From: Candidatus Thiothrix putei
GTDB taxonomy: Bacteria; Pseudomonadota; Gammaproteobacteria; Thiotrichales; Thiotrichaceae
DNA: 64,000 nt
Reading direction: 5' to 3'
Assembly (NCBI GenBank): GCA_029972225.1
Contig: CP124756.1
Span: 2,462,001-2,526,000 of the forward strand
This document shows positions 19,001-28,823 of the stretch, one piece after another (the first letter of the stretch is position 1; each line of letters starts with the position of its first letter). The position numbers were made by a program, and so were the translations under genes. The notes beneath the pieces were generated by a model. The model was not told the origin of the DNA and made no database searches. It saw nothing but the letters and a program-made list of their open reading frames with translations.

Positions 19001-19517
19001 GCATCCCGCGCCCACCGCCACCCGACGCAGCTTTCAACATCAGCGGATAGCCAATGCGGTCGGCTTCGCGACGTGCGATGTCCAGCGTATCTAACGGTTC
19101 ACGGCTGTCTTCGATGACAGGCAGTCCGGCAGTGATGGCGTTTTCTTTCGCGGCAACTTTGTCGCCTAAACGCTGCATCGCTTCGGGTGTCGGTCCCACG
19201 AAAATAATGCCTTCTTCGCGACAACGCTGGGCAAAGCGCACATTTTCGGACAGAAAACCGTAACCGGGGTGAATCGCATCAACATGATGGCGCTTGGCAG
19301 TTTCAATAATGGCTTCAATATCGAGGTAGGGTTTGAGCGGTTCGTCGTCTTTGCCGATCTGGTAGGCTTCGTCCGCCTTGTAACGGTGTGGTGAAAAACG
19401 GTCTTCATAGGTGTAGATGGAAACCGTACACAGCTTGAGTTCGGCTGCTGCACGCAGGATACGGATCGCAATTTCGCCACGGTTGGCGACCAGAAGTTTC
19501 TTGATTGAGCGGGTCAT
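16074..19517 (-). CDS. pyc: Pyruvate carboxylase, single-chain
   Basis: A 1147-aa enzyme that carboxylates pyruvate to oxaloacetate using ATP and biotin, an anaplerotic step in the cytoplasm. The N-terminal biotin carboxylase domain (about 1-450) begins KKLLVANRGEIAIRILRAA and has the ATP-grasp glycine loop KAASGGGGRGMR and the EVNPRVQVEHTITEE site. The carboxyltransferase domain (about 530-800) has DTTLRDAHQSLLATRVR and the HLHTHDT metal motif. The C-terminal biotin domain has EAMKMETTI, with the lysine to be biotinylated. The ATG at 19517 was chosen because the family starts a few residues before KKLLVANRGE; AAGGTAG precedes it. The stop codon is only nine bases from IS1595 copy 2, so the native terminator is gone. 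Confidence 0.97.
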   Translation of the reverse strand: MTRSIKKLLVANRGEIAIRILRAAAELKLCTVSIYTYEDRFSPHRYKADEAYQIGKDDEPLKPYLDIEAIIETAKRHHVDAIHPGYGFLSENVRFAQRCREEGIIFVGPTPEAMQRLGDKVAAKENAITAGLPVIEDSREPLDTLDIARREADRIGYPLMLKAASGGGGRGMRVLRDPSQLEGAYHDARNEALKAFGDATVFLEKYIDSPKHIEIQILGDTHGNLVHLYERDCSVQRRFQKVVEVAPSTSLKDETRENLYKYALAITRHVDYSCAGTVEFLVDKDERIYFIEVNPRVQVEHTITEEITGIDIVRSQILIAGGARLDDPEIGIPNQESVECNGYAVQCRITTEDPENGFKPDYGTIIAYRSSGGFGVRLDAGAAYPGAKVSPFFDSMLVKVTTWGRTLEGAANRNLRALQEFRIRGVKTNIGFLENVLQHEVFTSGKCAVTFIDNHPELFHTALRFDRGTKTLKFIGNVTVNGNPDVKYVDPNKHFRKPIIPDFDKLGAYPKGSKNLLDEMGAEKFCQWVKDQPNIFYTDTTLRDAHQSLLATRVRTDDMMKIAEGLAKNHPQLFSLELWGGATFDVAMRFLHECPWDRLKLLREAIPNILFQMLFRGSNAVGYTAYPDNVVEAFIEKSWENGIDVFRIFDSLNWIEGMRKSIQCVRERTGGIAEGTICYTGDVLNKDPANKFNLQYYLDLAKQLEDAGAHMLAVKDMAGVLKPYAATTLITALKDTVSIPIHLHTHDTASIQSATLLKAIEAGVDIVDGCMSSMSGLTSQVNLNSLIAAMEGQPREQPYNLKSLNAYANYWEDVREMYYPFESGLKAGTAEVYNHEIPGGQYSNLRPQAIALGLEHKFEEVKENYAVVNRMFGDIVKVTPSSKVVGDMAIYMTSNGLTEQDVMERGRTLAFPDSVIDLFKGGLGQVPGGFPKDLSDIILKGEKPYTGRPNDHLKPVDLEAAFEAFKQEFDPEQTFLDFLSFTMYPAVFRDFYKHQQEYGEISHLPTSLFFYGLKLNEEVLVDLGRGKVLIIRLLYRSPTDENGMCGVTFDFNGQIRAVQIRDLSVKPTRATNQKAVDPNEVGTSLQGKLSAIMVKAGDEVEQNAPLFVIEAMKMETTITAPEAGKVKKVHLQAGELVEQGDLVVEFE

Positions 19518-19632
19518 GGAACTACCTTCGATAAGAGTGGAATGGGTTGCCATTAACGGTGGGCTGGGTGTGGAACTTGAGCGTATCCACACTATTATTA
19601 TGCCAATAGTTTGCGTGAGTGGGCGGCGCTAG

Positions 19633-20427
19633 TCAAACCGCTATTGGTGCTTTAATCAGCGGATGGTGGGCGTAATCAACCAATTCAAAGTCATCATAAG
19701 TAAATGCGAACAAATCAGTCACTGCGGGGTTCAACTTCATCTGCGGCAGTGGGTACGGTTCACGGCTCAGTTGCAATTCCACCTGCTCCAAATGATTGGA
19801 ATACAAATGTGCATCCCCCAGCGTGTGAATAAATTCACCGGGTTGCAGCCCCGTGACTTGCGCCACCATCATGGTCAGCAACGCGTAGGAGGCAATATTG
19901 AACGGTACACCGAGGAAAATATCCGCGCTGCGCTGGTACAACTGACACGACAGCTTGCCTTCCGCCACATAAAACTGGAAAAAGGCGTGGCATGGTGGCA
20001 ATGCCATATTATCCACATCCGCCACATTCCACGCGCTGACGATAATGCGGCGCGAATCCGGGTTGGTTTTCAATTGCTGGATAATTTGGGCAATTTGGTC
20101 AATATGCCGCCCGTCAGGAGTCGGCCAGTTGCGCCACTGATAGCCGTAAACTGGCCCCAGTTCACCACGTTCATCCGCCCATTCATCCCAAATACTAACC
20201 CCATTATCCTTGAGGTAACGAATATTGGTATCGCCCTTCAGAAACCACAGCAACTCATGAATAATCGAGCGCAAATGCAACTTTTTGGTGGTGACAACGG
20301 GAAAACCAGCACTCAAATCAAAACGCATCTGATAGCCGAATACGGATACCGTACCCGTTCCTGTGCGATCGGCTTTGACGAAACCATGATCACGCACATG
20401 GCGCATTAAATCGAGGTATTGCTTCAT
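19633..20427 (-). CDS. thyA: Thymidylate synthase
   Basis: 264 aa, the normal length of E. coli-type ThyA. It methylates dUMP to dTMP using methylene-tetrahydrofolate. The N-terminus [26 protein letters not shown] contains the phosphate-binding arginine. [11 protein letters not shown] carries the catalytic cysteine. [18 protein letters not shown] and [10 protein letters not shown] are family signatures. The start overlaps the lgt stop by four bases (ATGA), so it is translationally coupled to lgt. The next gene on the strand, pyc, starts 115 bases downstream. Confidence 0.98.
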   Translation of the reverse strand: MKQYLDLMRHVRDHGFVKADRTGTGTVSVFGYQMRFDLSAGFPVVTTKKLHLRSIIHELLWFLKGDTNIRYLKDNGVSIWDEWADERGELGPVYGYQWRNWPTPDGRHIDQIAQIIQQLKTNPDSRRIIVSAWNVADVDNMALPPCHAFFQFYVAEGKLSCQLYQRSADIFLGVPFNIASYALLTMMVAQVTGLQPGEFIHTLGDAHLYSNHLEQVELQLSREPYPLPQMKLNPAVTDLFAFTYDDFELVDYAHHPLIKAPIAV

Positions 20428-21209
20428 GCCTTCGCCTTTTTATACGCAAACCACATAAACAACACGCCGAGCAGAATCATCGGCACACTCAACACCTGCC
20501 CTTGCGTGACCCAGCCCCACGCCACGTAGCCGAGCTGCGCATCCGGTTCACGCACAAATTCCACAATAATCCGCGCCATGCCATAACCAACAAGAAATAA
20601 GCCAGAAATTGCTCCCACCGGCGGCGAACGCTTCCGAAACCAATTCAGCACGAGGAACAGCACCAAACCTTCGAGGAATGCCTGATAAAGTTGTGACGGA
20701 TGCCGCACGATATTATCCACTTGCGGAAACACCATACCCCACGGCACATCCGTCGCCCTGCCCCACAATTCGCCATTAATGAAATTGCCGATACGCCCCG
20801 CTCCCAAACCGATGGGGACAAGTGGCGCAACAAAATCACTGACTTGAAAGAAATTCAGCTTCCAACGCCGCGCCAGCAAGAACATCGCCAGAATCACCCC
20901 CAGCAAACCGCCGTGGAAACTCATGCCGCCATCCCAAATCTGGAACAACGACATCGGGTCAGACAAGAAGCCTTTCAAGTTGTAAAACAGCATGTAACCA
21001 ATGCGCCCACCGGCAACCACGCCAATCGCGCCCCAAAACATCATGTCATCCACACGATCTTCGGTCATGACGCTATGCGGTTCTTTCGCCCGCATTTTGC
21101 CAATGAATAAAAAGCCGAGGAAACCGATCACGTACATTAGCCCGTACCAATGCACTTGCAACGGGCCCAGCGATAACGCAACGGGGTCAAATTGAGGGTG
21201 TACCAGCAT
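20424..21209 (-). CDS. lgt: Prolipoprotein diacylglyceryl transferase
   Basis: A 261-aa inner-membrane enzyme that transfers diacylglycerol from phosphatidylglycerol to the lipobox cysteine of prolipoproteins. Several hydrophobic segments are evident, starting [17 protein letters not shown]. The Lgt signatures [24 protein letters not shown] and [16 protein letters not shown] are all present. It follows trpC by 20 bases and overlaps thyA by four, an lgt-thyA pairing common in proteobacteria. Confidence 0.97.
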   Translation of the reverse strand: MLVHPQFDPVALSLGPLQVHWYGLMYVIGFLGFLFIGKMRAKEPHSVMTEDRVDDMMFWGAIGVVAGGRIGYMLFYNLKGFLSDPMSLFQIWDGGMSFHGGLLGVILAMFLLARRWKLNFFQVSDFVAPLVPIGLGAGRIGNFINGELWGRATDVPWGMVFPQVDNIVRHPSQLYQAFLEGLVLFLVLNWFRKRSPPVGAISGLFLVGYGMARIIVEFVREPDAQLGYVAWGWVTQGQVLSVPMILLGVLFMWFAYKKAKA

Positions 21210-21229
21210 AAGTTGTGTTTACTCGCTTG

Positions 21230-22024
21230 CTAGAAAAACAGTTTTTTGAGTTCGGAGCCGGGATCTTCCGCCCGCATGAAGGCTTCGCCCACCAGAAAGG
21301 CGTTCACGCCGTGGTCACGCATCAGTTGCACATCGGCGGGGGTATGGATGCTGCTCTCTGTCACCAGCAACACGTTTTCCGGCACGTCAGGCAACAGATC
21401 AATCGTGGTTTGCAGAGACGTTTCAAACGTCCGCAAATTGCGGTTATTGATGCCGATCAGTGGCGCATTGAGACGCAAGGCACGCCCAAGTTCATCCTTG
21501 TCATGCACTTCAATCAGCGCATCCATGCCCAGTTCCGTTGCCAGCGCGTACAGATCCGTCATCTGTGCGTCAGCCAATGCCGCCACGATCAGCAGGATGC
21601 AATCTGCACCGATGGCGCGTGCTTCATACACCTGATACCGATCAACGATGAAATCTTTACGAATAACGGGCAGTTGGCACGCCGCACGTGCGGCTTGCAA
21701 ATAGCTTTCGCTGCCTTGGAAATAGTGCGCATCGGTCAACACCGACAAACACGCCGCACCGCCGCGCTCGTAACTCGCCGCAATCGCAGGCGGGTCGAAA
21801 TCGGCACGAATCAAGCCTTTGCTCGGCGACGCTTTCTTGATTTCGGCAATCACCGCCGCTTCACCCGCCGCGAGACGTTTGCGCATGGCTTGCTCGAAAC
21901 CGCGCACGGGCGAAGCACTCGCCGCCTCTGCCTGCAATTGCGCCAAGCTACGCACGGCAGAACGTGCCGCGATTTCTTCCTGCTTGGTGCGCAGGATTTT
22001 TTGCAAAATATCAGGAGTACTCAT
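21230..22024 (-). CDS. trpC: Indole-3-glycerol phosphate synthase
   Basis: 264 aa; a TIM-barrel enzyme of tryptophan synthesis that closes CdRP to indole-3-glycerol phosphate. Visible motifs are [17 protein letters not shown] (substrate lysine), [35 protein letters not shown] (catalytic lysine) and [12 protein letters not shown]. It stands alone, without a fused TrpF. Its start overlaps the trpD stop by one base (TGATG). Confidence 0.97.
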   Translation of the reverse strand: MSTPDILQKILRTKQEEIAARSAVRSLAQLQAEAASASPVRGFEQAMRKRLAAGEAAVIAEIKKASPSKGLIRADFDPPAIAASYERGGAACLSVLTDAHYFQGSESYLQAARAACQLPVIRKDFIVDRYQVYEARAIGADCILLIVAALADAQMTDLYALATELGMDALIEVHDKDELGRALRLNAPLIGINNRNLRTFETSLQTTIDLLPDVPENVLLVTESSIHTPADVQLMRDHGVNAFLVGEAFMRAEDPGSELKKLFF

Positions 22025-23046
22025 CAGGCATCAAAACTTTTCGTTAGGTCAATCAATTGCTGCAAACGCACAGCGGCTGCACCGGAATCCAGCACTTGCT
22101 GGGCTTTAGCAACACCAGCCGCATGGCTATCCGCCAGACCTGCCACATAAATTGCCGCACCCGCATTCAAGCACACAATATCACGCGCGGTGCCTTGCTC
22201 ACCGGCAAACACGCGCTGAATCAGTTGCAGGCTCTCTTGCGCCGTTTCCACCCGCACACTGTCGAGGCTGGATTGCTGCAAACCTACATCTTCGGGCTGG
22301 ATGGTATATTCGGTGATCATGCCGTCTTTCAACTCTGCGACGAAAGTGAGTGCAGCGGTGCTGATTTCATCCAAACCGTCAGCGGCGTGTACCACCATGA
22401 CATGTTTACTGCCTAAATTTTTCAGCACTTCCGCCATCGGGCGTACCCAATGTTGGTCAAACACGCCTAGGACTTGGTTGGGCGCATTCGCTGGATTCGA
22501 CATCGGCCCCAATAAGTTGAAAATCGTGCGTACACCCAACTCGCGGCGTGGCGCACTCGCATGACCCATGGCACTGTGGTGCTTTTGCGCAAACAAAAAG
22601 CCCACACCTAAGGTATTGATGCACTCAGCCACTTGTTCAGGGGTAATGTTCAAATTCACGCCAGCCGCCTCCAACACATCCGCACTGCCGGATTTGCTGG
22701 AAATCGAACGGTTGCCATGCTTAGCCACTCGCGCCCCCGCTGTGGCGGCAACAAACGCACTCGCGGTGGAAATATTGAACGTGCCGGACGAATCCCCGCC
22801 CGTACCACAGGTATCCACCAAATGCTCCGGCGATACAGCAACGCGGGTCGATAATTCGCGCATCACACTGGCAGCAGCACTGATTTCGGTAACGGTTTCA
22901 CCACGCATCCGCAAGCCAATCAGAAACCCACCGATTTGCGCGGGAGTCGCCTGACCTGTCATGATGGTACGCATCGCATCTGTCATTTCTTCGGTGGAAA
23001 ATGAGCCGTTTTCCGTGATCTTACGTATATATTTTTGCAATTCCAT
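22024..23046 (-). CDS. trpD: Anthranilate phosphoribosyltransferase
   Basis: 340 aa; joins anthranilate and PRPP in tryptophan synthesis. The glycine-rich PRPP loop [18 protein letters not shown], the [20 protein letters not shown] region and the [11 protein letters not shown] motif are all present. The start at 23046 ([16 protein letters not shown]) fits the family; an upstream in-frame ATG at 23094 would add 16 unusual residues. trpE and trpG are not adjacent, since a divergent small gene starts at 23135. The operon therefore begins here as trpD-trpC-lgt-thyA. Confidence 0.97.
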   Translation of the reverse strand: MELQKYIRKITENGSFSTEEMTDAMRTIMTGQATPAQIGGFLIGLRMRGETVTEISAAASVMRELSTRVAVSPEHLVDTCGTGGDSSGTFNISTASAFVAATAGARVAKHGNRSISSKSGSADVLEAAGVNLNITPEQVAECINTLGVGFLFAQKHHSAMGHASAPRRELGVRTIFNLLGPMSNPANAPNQVLGVFDQHWVRPMAEVLKNLGSKHVMVVHAADGLDEISTAALTFVAELKDGMITEYTIQPEDVGLQQSSLDSVRVETAQESLQLIQRVFAGEQGTARDIVCLNAGAAIYVAGLADSHAAGVAKAQQVLDSGAAAVRLQQLIDLTKSFDA

Positions 23047-23134
23047 GAAATCTGCTTGATTCTTGCTAAGATAGGTATGGATGAATGCTAACATGGATTT
23101 GGTCTTTTGTGTTCACTACTGAAAGAGGTGTCTT

Positions 23135-23323
23135 ATGGAAAAGAACGTTGGCAGCATGGATAGAAATATCCGTTTCGGGGCAGGCGCTGTTCTGCTGATT
23201 TGGGGCTTGGTGTTTAAGGGCGGTATCTTGCTCACGCTGATCGGGATTGTGCTGTTAGCCACTGGCTACCTGAACTTCTGCCCAGCTTATAAATTGATTG
23301 GCATGAATACCGATAAGAAATAA
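23135..23323 (+). CDS. Small DUF2892-type membrane protein
   Basis: A 62-aa protein with the DUF2892 (YgaP membrane-tail-like) pattern: a short charged start (MEKNVGSMDRNIRFGAGAVLLIWGL), then two adjoining transmembrane stretches, then LNFCPAYKLIGMNT with the conserved Cys-Pro. AGAGGTG lies just upstream of the ATG. Its role is not known; in other proteins this module accompanies rhodanese domains, but none is present here. It is transcribed divergently from trpD. Confidence 0.8.
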   Translation: MEKNVGSMDRNIRFGAGAVLLIWGLVFKGGILLTLIGIVLLATGYLNFCPAYKLIGMNTDKK

Positions 23324-23414
23324 GTCGATTTCTACTGCGCTGGCTAGCGTCATTTGCCGCTAGTCGGTCAGTATGCGATATTCACTACCATTTTTAGAAT
23401 GGATAGTTTGCACC

Positions 23415-24098
23415 ATGATCATCAAACCCAGTGAACACCCCGGTTCACACGAACGTCATTTACTCCGCAAAGCCAGCAACCCGCTATTCCCTAACGCCCC
23501 CACGCTGGACGATGACAACCTCATCGACGCGCAACGGCTGGATCACGAAGCCCTGCAAACCTTCAACACCGAATTTCGCGCTTTGCTGGAAGAAACGACT
23601 TCGCTCACTGGCAATGTTGAGAGTGAGGTGATTTTGCAGCTCAAAGACCGGTTAGATCGGGCGTATGAAGCCGCTTCCAGCGTTGGCGGCGATACCACTG
23701 CCATGAAAGGCGCGATTCGCAAATTGCTAGGCTTTATGATGGCCAGCGTGCGCCGAGGTGCAGGCAATGATGCGCACGCACACCTAGAGCTTGATCAGGA
23801 AGAAACGGCGCGTGAAGCCCATTTTGCCTTGCTGGATGCACCATTAGTGGCAGATTTGTTACACCCCGAATCGCCGATTCACCCCGACGAACTCGTTCCC
23901 ACCCTGCTGTCTGCCGACAAGGACGAGCTGCAATTAGCCCTGCAAATGTTCGACGAAGTGCAATTGCTGACCATTTTAAGCCAAGGTGCAGCACTGCTGG
24001 AACAATTACAGGGCGAAGGCGTGAATGTCAGTCTTCCGCAGGAAAAACTGGCATTCATGCAAGGCTATGCGGAATTTGCGGGCGGATTGTCACCCTAA
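23415..24098 (+). CDS. Uncharacterised acidic cytoplasmic protein
   Basis: A 227-aa protein that I do not recognise. It is acidic and mostly helical, with segments such as [26 protein letters not shown] and [35 protein letters not shown]. There is no signal peptide or membrane span. The ATG at 23415 was preferred over the one at 23373 because the extra residues look unrelated. Codon use is like its neighbours and the frame is long and clean. It converges on miaB with a four-base overlap (24095-24098). Confidence 0.75.
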   Translation: MIIKPSEHPGSHERHLLRKASNPLFPNAPTLDDDNLIDAQRLDHEALQTFNTEFRALLEETTSLTGNVESEVILQLKDRLDRAYEAASSVGGDTTAMKGAIRKLLGFMMASVRRGAGNDAHAHLELDQEETAREAHFALLDAPLVADLLHPESPIHPDELVPTLLSADKDELQLALQMFDEVQLLTILSQGAALLEQLQGEGVNVSLPQEKLAFMQGYAEFAGGLSP

Positions 24099-25459
24099 GC
24101 AACCGCTTCCATCACCATCCGCCCAACCTCACTTTCCACCGCGACGATTTCACCGCGCAGGGAATTCGGTTGGGCTTCGGTAATGCGGACATCCACAAAC
24201 CGACCAATCAAATTCGCCTGCCCGTCGAAATTCACTACACGATTATTTTCGGTACGCCCTGCCATTTGCGCATGTTTGCGGGAGGGGCGTTCCACCAATA
24301 CCCGTTGCACCGTCCCCACCATTGCTGCGCTGATGGCATTGGCTTGCGCCAGAATGCGGGTTTGCAAGTGTTGCAAGCGGTCTTTTTTCACCGATTGCGG
24401 CACATCATCCGGCAAGCTCGCGGCGGGTGTGCCGGGGCGTTGGCTGTAGATAAAGCTGAAACTCAAATCGAAGTTCATCTCTGCAATCAGCTTCATGGTA
24501 TCGGCAAAATCCTGCTCGGTTTCACCGGGGAAGCCAATAATAAAGTCGGATGACAAGCTCAAATCCGGGCGAATCTTGCGTAACTTGCGGATTTTGGCTT
24601 TGTATTCAATCGCCATGTGATTGCGCTTCATCGCCATCAAAATCCGGTCAGAACCGCTTTGCACCGGCAAATGTAAATGGCTGACCAATTCCGGCACATC
24701 CGCGTACACCTCAATCAAACTGTCGTTGAATTCATTAGGGTGTGAGGTGGTGTAACGGATGCGATCAATTCCATCGACCGCTGCCACGAAAGTAATCAAG
24801 GTCGCTAAATCAGCAATCGAACCGTCGTGCATTTTGCCGCGATACGCATTCACGTTTTGCCCCAGCAAATTGACTTCACGCACCCCTTGCGCCGCGAGTT
24901 GCACGACTTCAGTAATCACGTCATCAAAGGGACGGGAAATTTCTTCACCACGGGTGTAAGGCACCACACAGAAGGTGCAATATTTGCTGCAACCCTCCAT
25001 CACCGACACAAACGCCGTCGGGCCTTCGGCACGCGGTTCGGGCAAATTGTCGAACTTTTCGATTTCGGGGAAGGAAATATCCACCACCGCATGGTGTTCG
25101 GTGCGTACTTGGCGAATCATATCCGGCAAGCGGTGCAAGGTTTGCGGGCCAAACACCACATCCACCACGGGTGCGCGTTGGCGTAAGGCTTCACCCTCTT
25201 GACTCGCTACACAACCGCCGACACCAATCACAATATTGGGATTTTTATCTTTGAGTTTTTTCCAGCGCCCCAATTGCGAGAACACTTTTTCCTGCGCTTT
25301 TTCGCGGATCGAACAGGTATTCATCAGCAGCACATCGGCTTCTGCGGGGTTATCAGTGAGTTCCATACCCTGCGCATGATGCAGCACGTCCAGCATCTTG
25401 GCTGAATCGTACTCGTTCATTTGGCATCCGTGGGTTTCGATAAAAATTTTGCCTGCCAT
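24095..25459 (-). CDS. miaB: tRNA-2-methylthio-N6-dimethylallyladenosine synthase
   Basis: 454 aa; a radical-SAM methylthiotransferase that adds the 2-methylthio group to i6A37 of tRNAs reading U-starting codons. The N-terminal UPF0004 domain ([42 protein letters not shown]) supplies the auxiliary cluster cysteines. The radical-SAM triad is in [17 protein letters not shown], and the TRAM domain follows at the C-terminus ([21 protein letters not shown]). Length and motif order are those of MiaB rather than RimO. Confidence 0.97.
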   Translation of the reverse strand: MAGKIFIETHGCQMNEYDSAKMLDVLHHAQGMELTDNPAEADVLLMNTCSIREKAQEKVFSQLGRWKKLKDKNPNIVIGVGGCVASQEGEALRQRAPVVDVVFGPQTLHRLPDMIRQVRTEHHAVVDISFPEIEKFDNLPEPRAEGPTAFVSVMEGCSKYCTFCVVPYTRGEEISRPFDDVITEVVQLAAQGVREVNLLGQNVNAYRGKMHDGSIADLATLITFVAAVDGIDRIRYTTSHPNEFNDSLIEVYADVPELVSHLHLPVQSGSDRILMAMKRNHMAIEYKAKIRKLRKIRPDLSLSSDFIIGFPGETEQDFADTMKLIAEMNFDLSFSFIYSQRPGTPAASLPDDVPQSVKKDRLQHLQTRILAQANAISAAMVGTVQRVLVERPSRKHAQMAGRTENNRVVNFDGQANLIGRFVDVRITEAQPNSLRGEIVAVESEVGRMVMEAVA

Positions 25460-25611
25460 TGTGTCCGTTCTATCCGTCGTGAAAGCGTGGGGAAACGGGC
25501 TATTATCCCCGCTCTGTTGAATCCAAACAACTTTTCGCGAAAACAGACTAAAATTGTGGGTGTAATGCCCGCGAGGGGCACTTTAATGAATAGAAATCGT
25601 AGGAATACACC

Positions 25612-26319
25612 ATGAAAGCAGCTTCATTTTTCTCAGCATTGGCCTTAGCGCTGGCACTCAGCGTTTCCAGCGTACAAGCGGCAACGGATGTGCACGTAGT
25701 CACTGGTGTGACAGCAGGTGAATTCTTAAACATGCGGGCGAATGCTGGCACTAATAACAGCATTGTCGGTCGAATCCCACATAACGGCCAAGGTATTGTT
25801 ACCACCGGTGAAGAGAAAAAAGTCGGTAGCACTGTCTGGGCAAAAATTTACTGGAACGGCGTAGGCGGCTGGGTTAGCAAACGCTATTTATTACCGGAAG
25901 ACCAAGCAGCGAGTGCGCCACCTGCACCAATGCCAGCGCCTGCTGCACCACCTGCGGTTGTCGTGCCACCAATCAAAGTTCCGTCTAATGTCACGCCACC
26001 ACCCGCAAAAGCCGCGAGTAATACCTTGGTGTGCAGTGGCACCGAACCCTTCTGGCGCATCGACGTGACCGATACCAATTTAAGCGTGAATATGATGGAT
26101 GGCCCACAGTACAGCGTACCTGTGACTTTCCGCCAAACGTCGGCAAATAACGCCACCATCGCGGTGATTGCCGGAATCGCTGGTGCGAATAATACCCAAG
26201 CATTCATGCAAAAAGTCAGCAGTTGCAGCGACGGCATGTCAAATACGAATTACCCGTATGCCATCACAGCGGTCTTGAATAACCAGCGTGTGGTATCCGG
26301 CTGCTGCCGCGTGCAGTAA
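25612..26319 (+). CDS. Exported SH3-domain protein with COG3650-like C-terminal domain
   Basis: 235 aa. A signal peptide (MKAASFFSALALALALSVSSVQA) is followed by a bacterial SH3 domain (about 27-97: VTAGEFLNMRANAGTNNSIVG ... WAKIYWNGVGGWVSKRYL). A Pro/Ala linker comes next (about 103-140). The C-terminal part begins LVCSGTEPFWRIDV and resembles the COG3650-type domain, whose GTEPFW motif is recognisable. SH3b domains often bind cell-wall peptides, so a periplasmic envelope role is plausible. Two cysteines near the end (GCCRVQ) could form a disulfide. The linker is unusually proline rich, typical of a spacer. Confidence 0.75.
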   Translation: MKAASFFSALALALALSVSSVQAATDVHVVTGVTAGEFLNMRANAGTNNSIVGRIPHNGQGIVTTGEEKKVGSTVWAKIYWNGVGGWVSKRYLLPEDQAASAPPAPMPAPAAPPAVVVPPIKVPSNVTPPPAKAASNTLVCSGTEPFWRIDVTDTNLSVNMMDGPQYSVPVTFRQTSANNATIAVIAGIAGANNTQAFMQKVSSCSDGMSNTNYPYAITAVLNNQRVVSGCCRVQ

Positions 26320-26328
26320 ACACCTATG

Positions 26329-26350
26329 CCCCTCGCTGAAGAGTGAGGGG
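26329..26350. terminator. Hairpin between convergent genes
   Basis: A nine-base-pair stem (CCCCTCGCT with AGTGAGGGG, one G-T pair) and a GAAG loop lie between the convergent SH3-protein and ybbP genes. No clear T run follows on either strand, so terminator function is likely but not certain. Confidence 0.5.
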
Positions 26351-26369
26351 TATATGATGCTGTAGCTCT

Positions 26370-28823
26370 TTACGCTTTCAGCAATGACAATGGCAACACC
26401 CGCAATAACCCGCGTAAATTCCAATAACCCGCCACCCCGACCAGCACACTGCCCAGCAATGTCCCCAGCAACAATGGCAGCAGATTTAAATGCATATCCA
26501 GATCAAACAGGTAATAAGCCAACACATTTCCCGCCGTTAACGCCAATAATCCCGCCAATGCCCCAGCTAATGCCCCCAACAACAGGAACTCACCCCAAAT
26601 CCGCCGTTGCAATAATGCCCGCCCTGCCCCCAGCGATTTAAGAATAGCCAATTCGCGCCGCCGCTCCGCCTTTTGCGACTGCAACGCCGCAATCAACACC
26701 ACCACACCCGCAATCAAGGTGAATACAAAAATCCCCTGCACCGCAAGACTGACCTGTTCCACCAAAGAACGCACTTCATTCACAATCGCCCCCACATCAA
26801 TCGCGGTAACGCTAGGAAATTGGCGAATCAGCGCCGTCACCAGTGGCTTTTTATCGCCCAAATGAATGCTGGTAATCAAAGTTTGCGGCATCGTTGTCAC
26901 ACTACCGGGTGCAGCAATCACAAAGAAATTCGGCTGCATACTGTCCCAGCGCACTTCGCGCACACTGGTCACAGTATCGCTCAAACGCTGCCCCGCAATA
27001 TCAAACGTCAGTTTATCGCCCATGCCAAACTGTAAGGTTTCGCCAATCCCCTGCTCAATCGACAAGCCGCTTTGCTTGCCATCAAACCACTGACCTTCCA
27101 GCAACGCATTGCTGGCAGGAAAAGTAGCAAATGACGACAGGTTAAACTCACGTTCTAGTAAACGTTGCGCCCGCTGCTCCTCATAATCTTCCGGCTTCAC
27201 CGGCTTATCATTGATTGCCACCAAACGCCCGCGAATCATGGGATACAGCGTCGCCTTCACGCCGTGTTCGCTGAAAAAACCTTGTAACGGTGCGGCTTCA
27301 GCCGGTTGAATATTAATCAAGAAATGATCGGGCGCATCCGCAGGCAAGGTTTCCTGCCACCGATCCAATAAATCAGTACGCACCGTTGTCAGTAACAATA
27401 ACGCAAACAAGCCCGTTGCAAACACCACCACCAGCAATACCGCCCGCTGTGACCGCCCCAAGGCAGGCAACCACCCGCCCCCAACACGCTTGCCCAGATG
27501 CTGTGCCAGCCGTAACGCTGCCCCTGCCAATACCCAAAACAAACCAATCCCAACGACCAGCCCTACCAATAACAACCCCGCCAGTTTCACATCACGCGCT
27601 TGCAGCCATAGCAAACCAAACACCGCCAACACCACACACCCCACCACCAACCACAACGATTGCTGTGGGCGTTGCAATGCCCCCTGCAAAATTTGCATCG
27701 GCGACGTATTCACTAAGCGTAATAACGGCGGCAAGGCAAACCCCAGCAATAGTACCACCGCCGTCAACAAGCCATTCAGCGCAGGCATCATGCTTGGCGC
27801 AGGCAAATCCTTACCCACAAAACGGCTCAACCATTCCGCCAAACCCAATTGCAACACCAAACCTAACACCACACCGATAGCCGCAGCCAGCAACGCAGTC
27901 AACAGCAGCGAAAACGCATGATCCAGCAGCACTTGCCGCCGTGACATCCCCATCGCTTTTAACACCGCCACCGCTGGCAATTCGCGCCGCATCAAACTCG
28001 CCGACGTCAGCACCACTGCCGCACCCGCCAATACCACGCTCAATAATGCCGCCAACCCCAGAAAACGCCCCGAACGTTGCAAGGTTTGCTGCACCGATGA
28101 TAAATCTTCATCCAAGGTACGCACCCGCTCCGTCGACTTTAACTGCGGCTCCAGTTCCTGCTGCAACTGCTTAATCAGTTTGACTTGCCCTGCAAACAAC
28201 TGGTTGAAACGCGCCCGACTGGCAGGTGACAGCAATTCTGTGGCGGGCAAATCGTCCACATTCATCAACACCACCGGCGCAAGCTGGAATAAATTGCTGC
28301 TACGGTCAGGCTCTTGAGTCAATACGCGCGTGAGTTTAAAAGTGCTACGCCCCAGCGTCACCATTGCACCCGCTTGCACCTCCAGTTCGGCGAACAAACG
28401 GGCTTCTGCCCAAATTTCCCCACGTGCCGGAATTTGCCCGGTAGATAGCACTTCCACAGCATCCGGCGCAGCGGCTGTTTTCAAATCACCCCGCAACGGG
28501 TAAGCGCTGGAAACCGCTTTCAATTGGGTCAGTTGTAACTTGTCACTGATGGAAGCCATGCTAGGGAAACTCACGGTTTCTGCCGTTTCCAACCCTAAGG
28601 CTTGCGCCCGTTGCACATAAGCTTTGTCTAAAGGACGTGCCGACGTTAGCACCAAATCACCACCCAACAACTGCCGGGCTTGCGCTTGCATGGCATTTTC
28701 CACGCGACTGCTGAAAAAACCGACGGAAGTCACCACCGTGACCGACACAATCAATGCCAGCAGCAACAACCGCAATTCCGGCATCCGCCAGCGTTGTTGC
28801 CAATGCCTGAACAGCAAACTCAT
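26370..28823 (-). CDS. ybbP: FtsX-like ABC transporter permease (YbbP type)
   Basis: An 817-aa inner-membrane protein with the layout of the large MacB/FtsX-like permeases. It has an N-terminal TM segment (LLLLALIVSVTVVTSVGFF), a periplasmic domain, a TM block (ALLSVVLAGAAVVLTSASL onward), more TM helices around residues 400-490, a second periplasmic domain, and a last FtsX block (LIAGVVVLIAALQSQKAERRRELAILKSLG). It pairs with the ATPase at 28820-29491, whose stop overlaps its start (ATGA), and next to them is divergent tesA, as in E. coli tesA/ybbA/ybbP. The substrate is unknown; lipid or lipoprotein export is only suggested by the family. Confidence 0.9.
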   Translation of the reverse strand: MSLLFRHWQQRWRMPELRLLLLALIVSVTVVTSVGFFSSRVENAMQAQARQLLGGDLVLTSARPLDKAYVQRAQALGLETAETVSFPSMASISDKLQLTQLKAVSSAYPLRGDLKTAAAPDAVEVLSTGQIPARGEIWAEARLFAELEVQAGAMVTLGRSTFKLTRVLTQEPDRSSNLFQLAPVVLMNVDDLPATELLSPASRARFNQLFAGQVKLIKQLQQELEPQLKSTERVRTLDEDLSSVQQTLQRSGRFLGLAALLSVVLAGAAVVLTSASLMRRELPAVAVLKAMGMSRRQVLLDHAFSLLLTALLAAAIGVVLGLVLQLGLAEWLSRFVGKDLPAPSMMPALNGLLTAVVLLLGFALPPLLRLVNTSPMQILQGALQRPQQSLWLVVGCVVLAVFGLLWLQARDVKLAGLLLVGLVVGIGLFWVLAGAALRLAQHLGKRVGGGWLPALGRSQRAVLLVVVFATGLFALLLLTTVRTDLLDRWQETLPADAPDHFLINIQPAEAAPLQGFFSEHGVKATLYPMIRGRLVAINDKPVKPEDYEEQRAQRLLEREFNLSSFATFPASNALLEGQWFDGKQSGLSIEQGIGETLQFGMGDKLTFDIAGQRLSDTVTSVREVRWDSMQPNFFVIAAPGSVTTMPQTLITSIHLGDKKPLVTALIRQFPSVTAIDVGAIVNEVRSLVEQVSLAVQGIFVFTLIAGVVVLIAALQSQKAERRRELAILKSLGAGRALLQRRIWGEFLLLGALAGALAGLLALTAGNVLAYYLFDLDMHLNLLPLLLGTLLGSVLVGVAGYWNLRGLLRVLPLSLLKA

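Noticed and set aside
21215..22150. Plus-strand open frame of 311 codons
   Set aside because: Antisense to trpC and trpD, which are certain genes.
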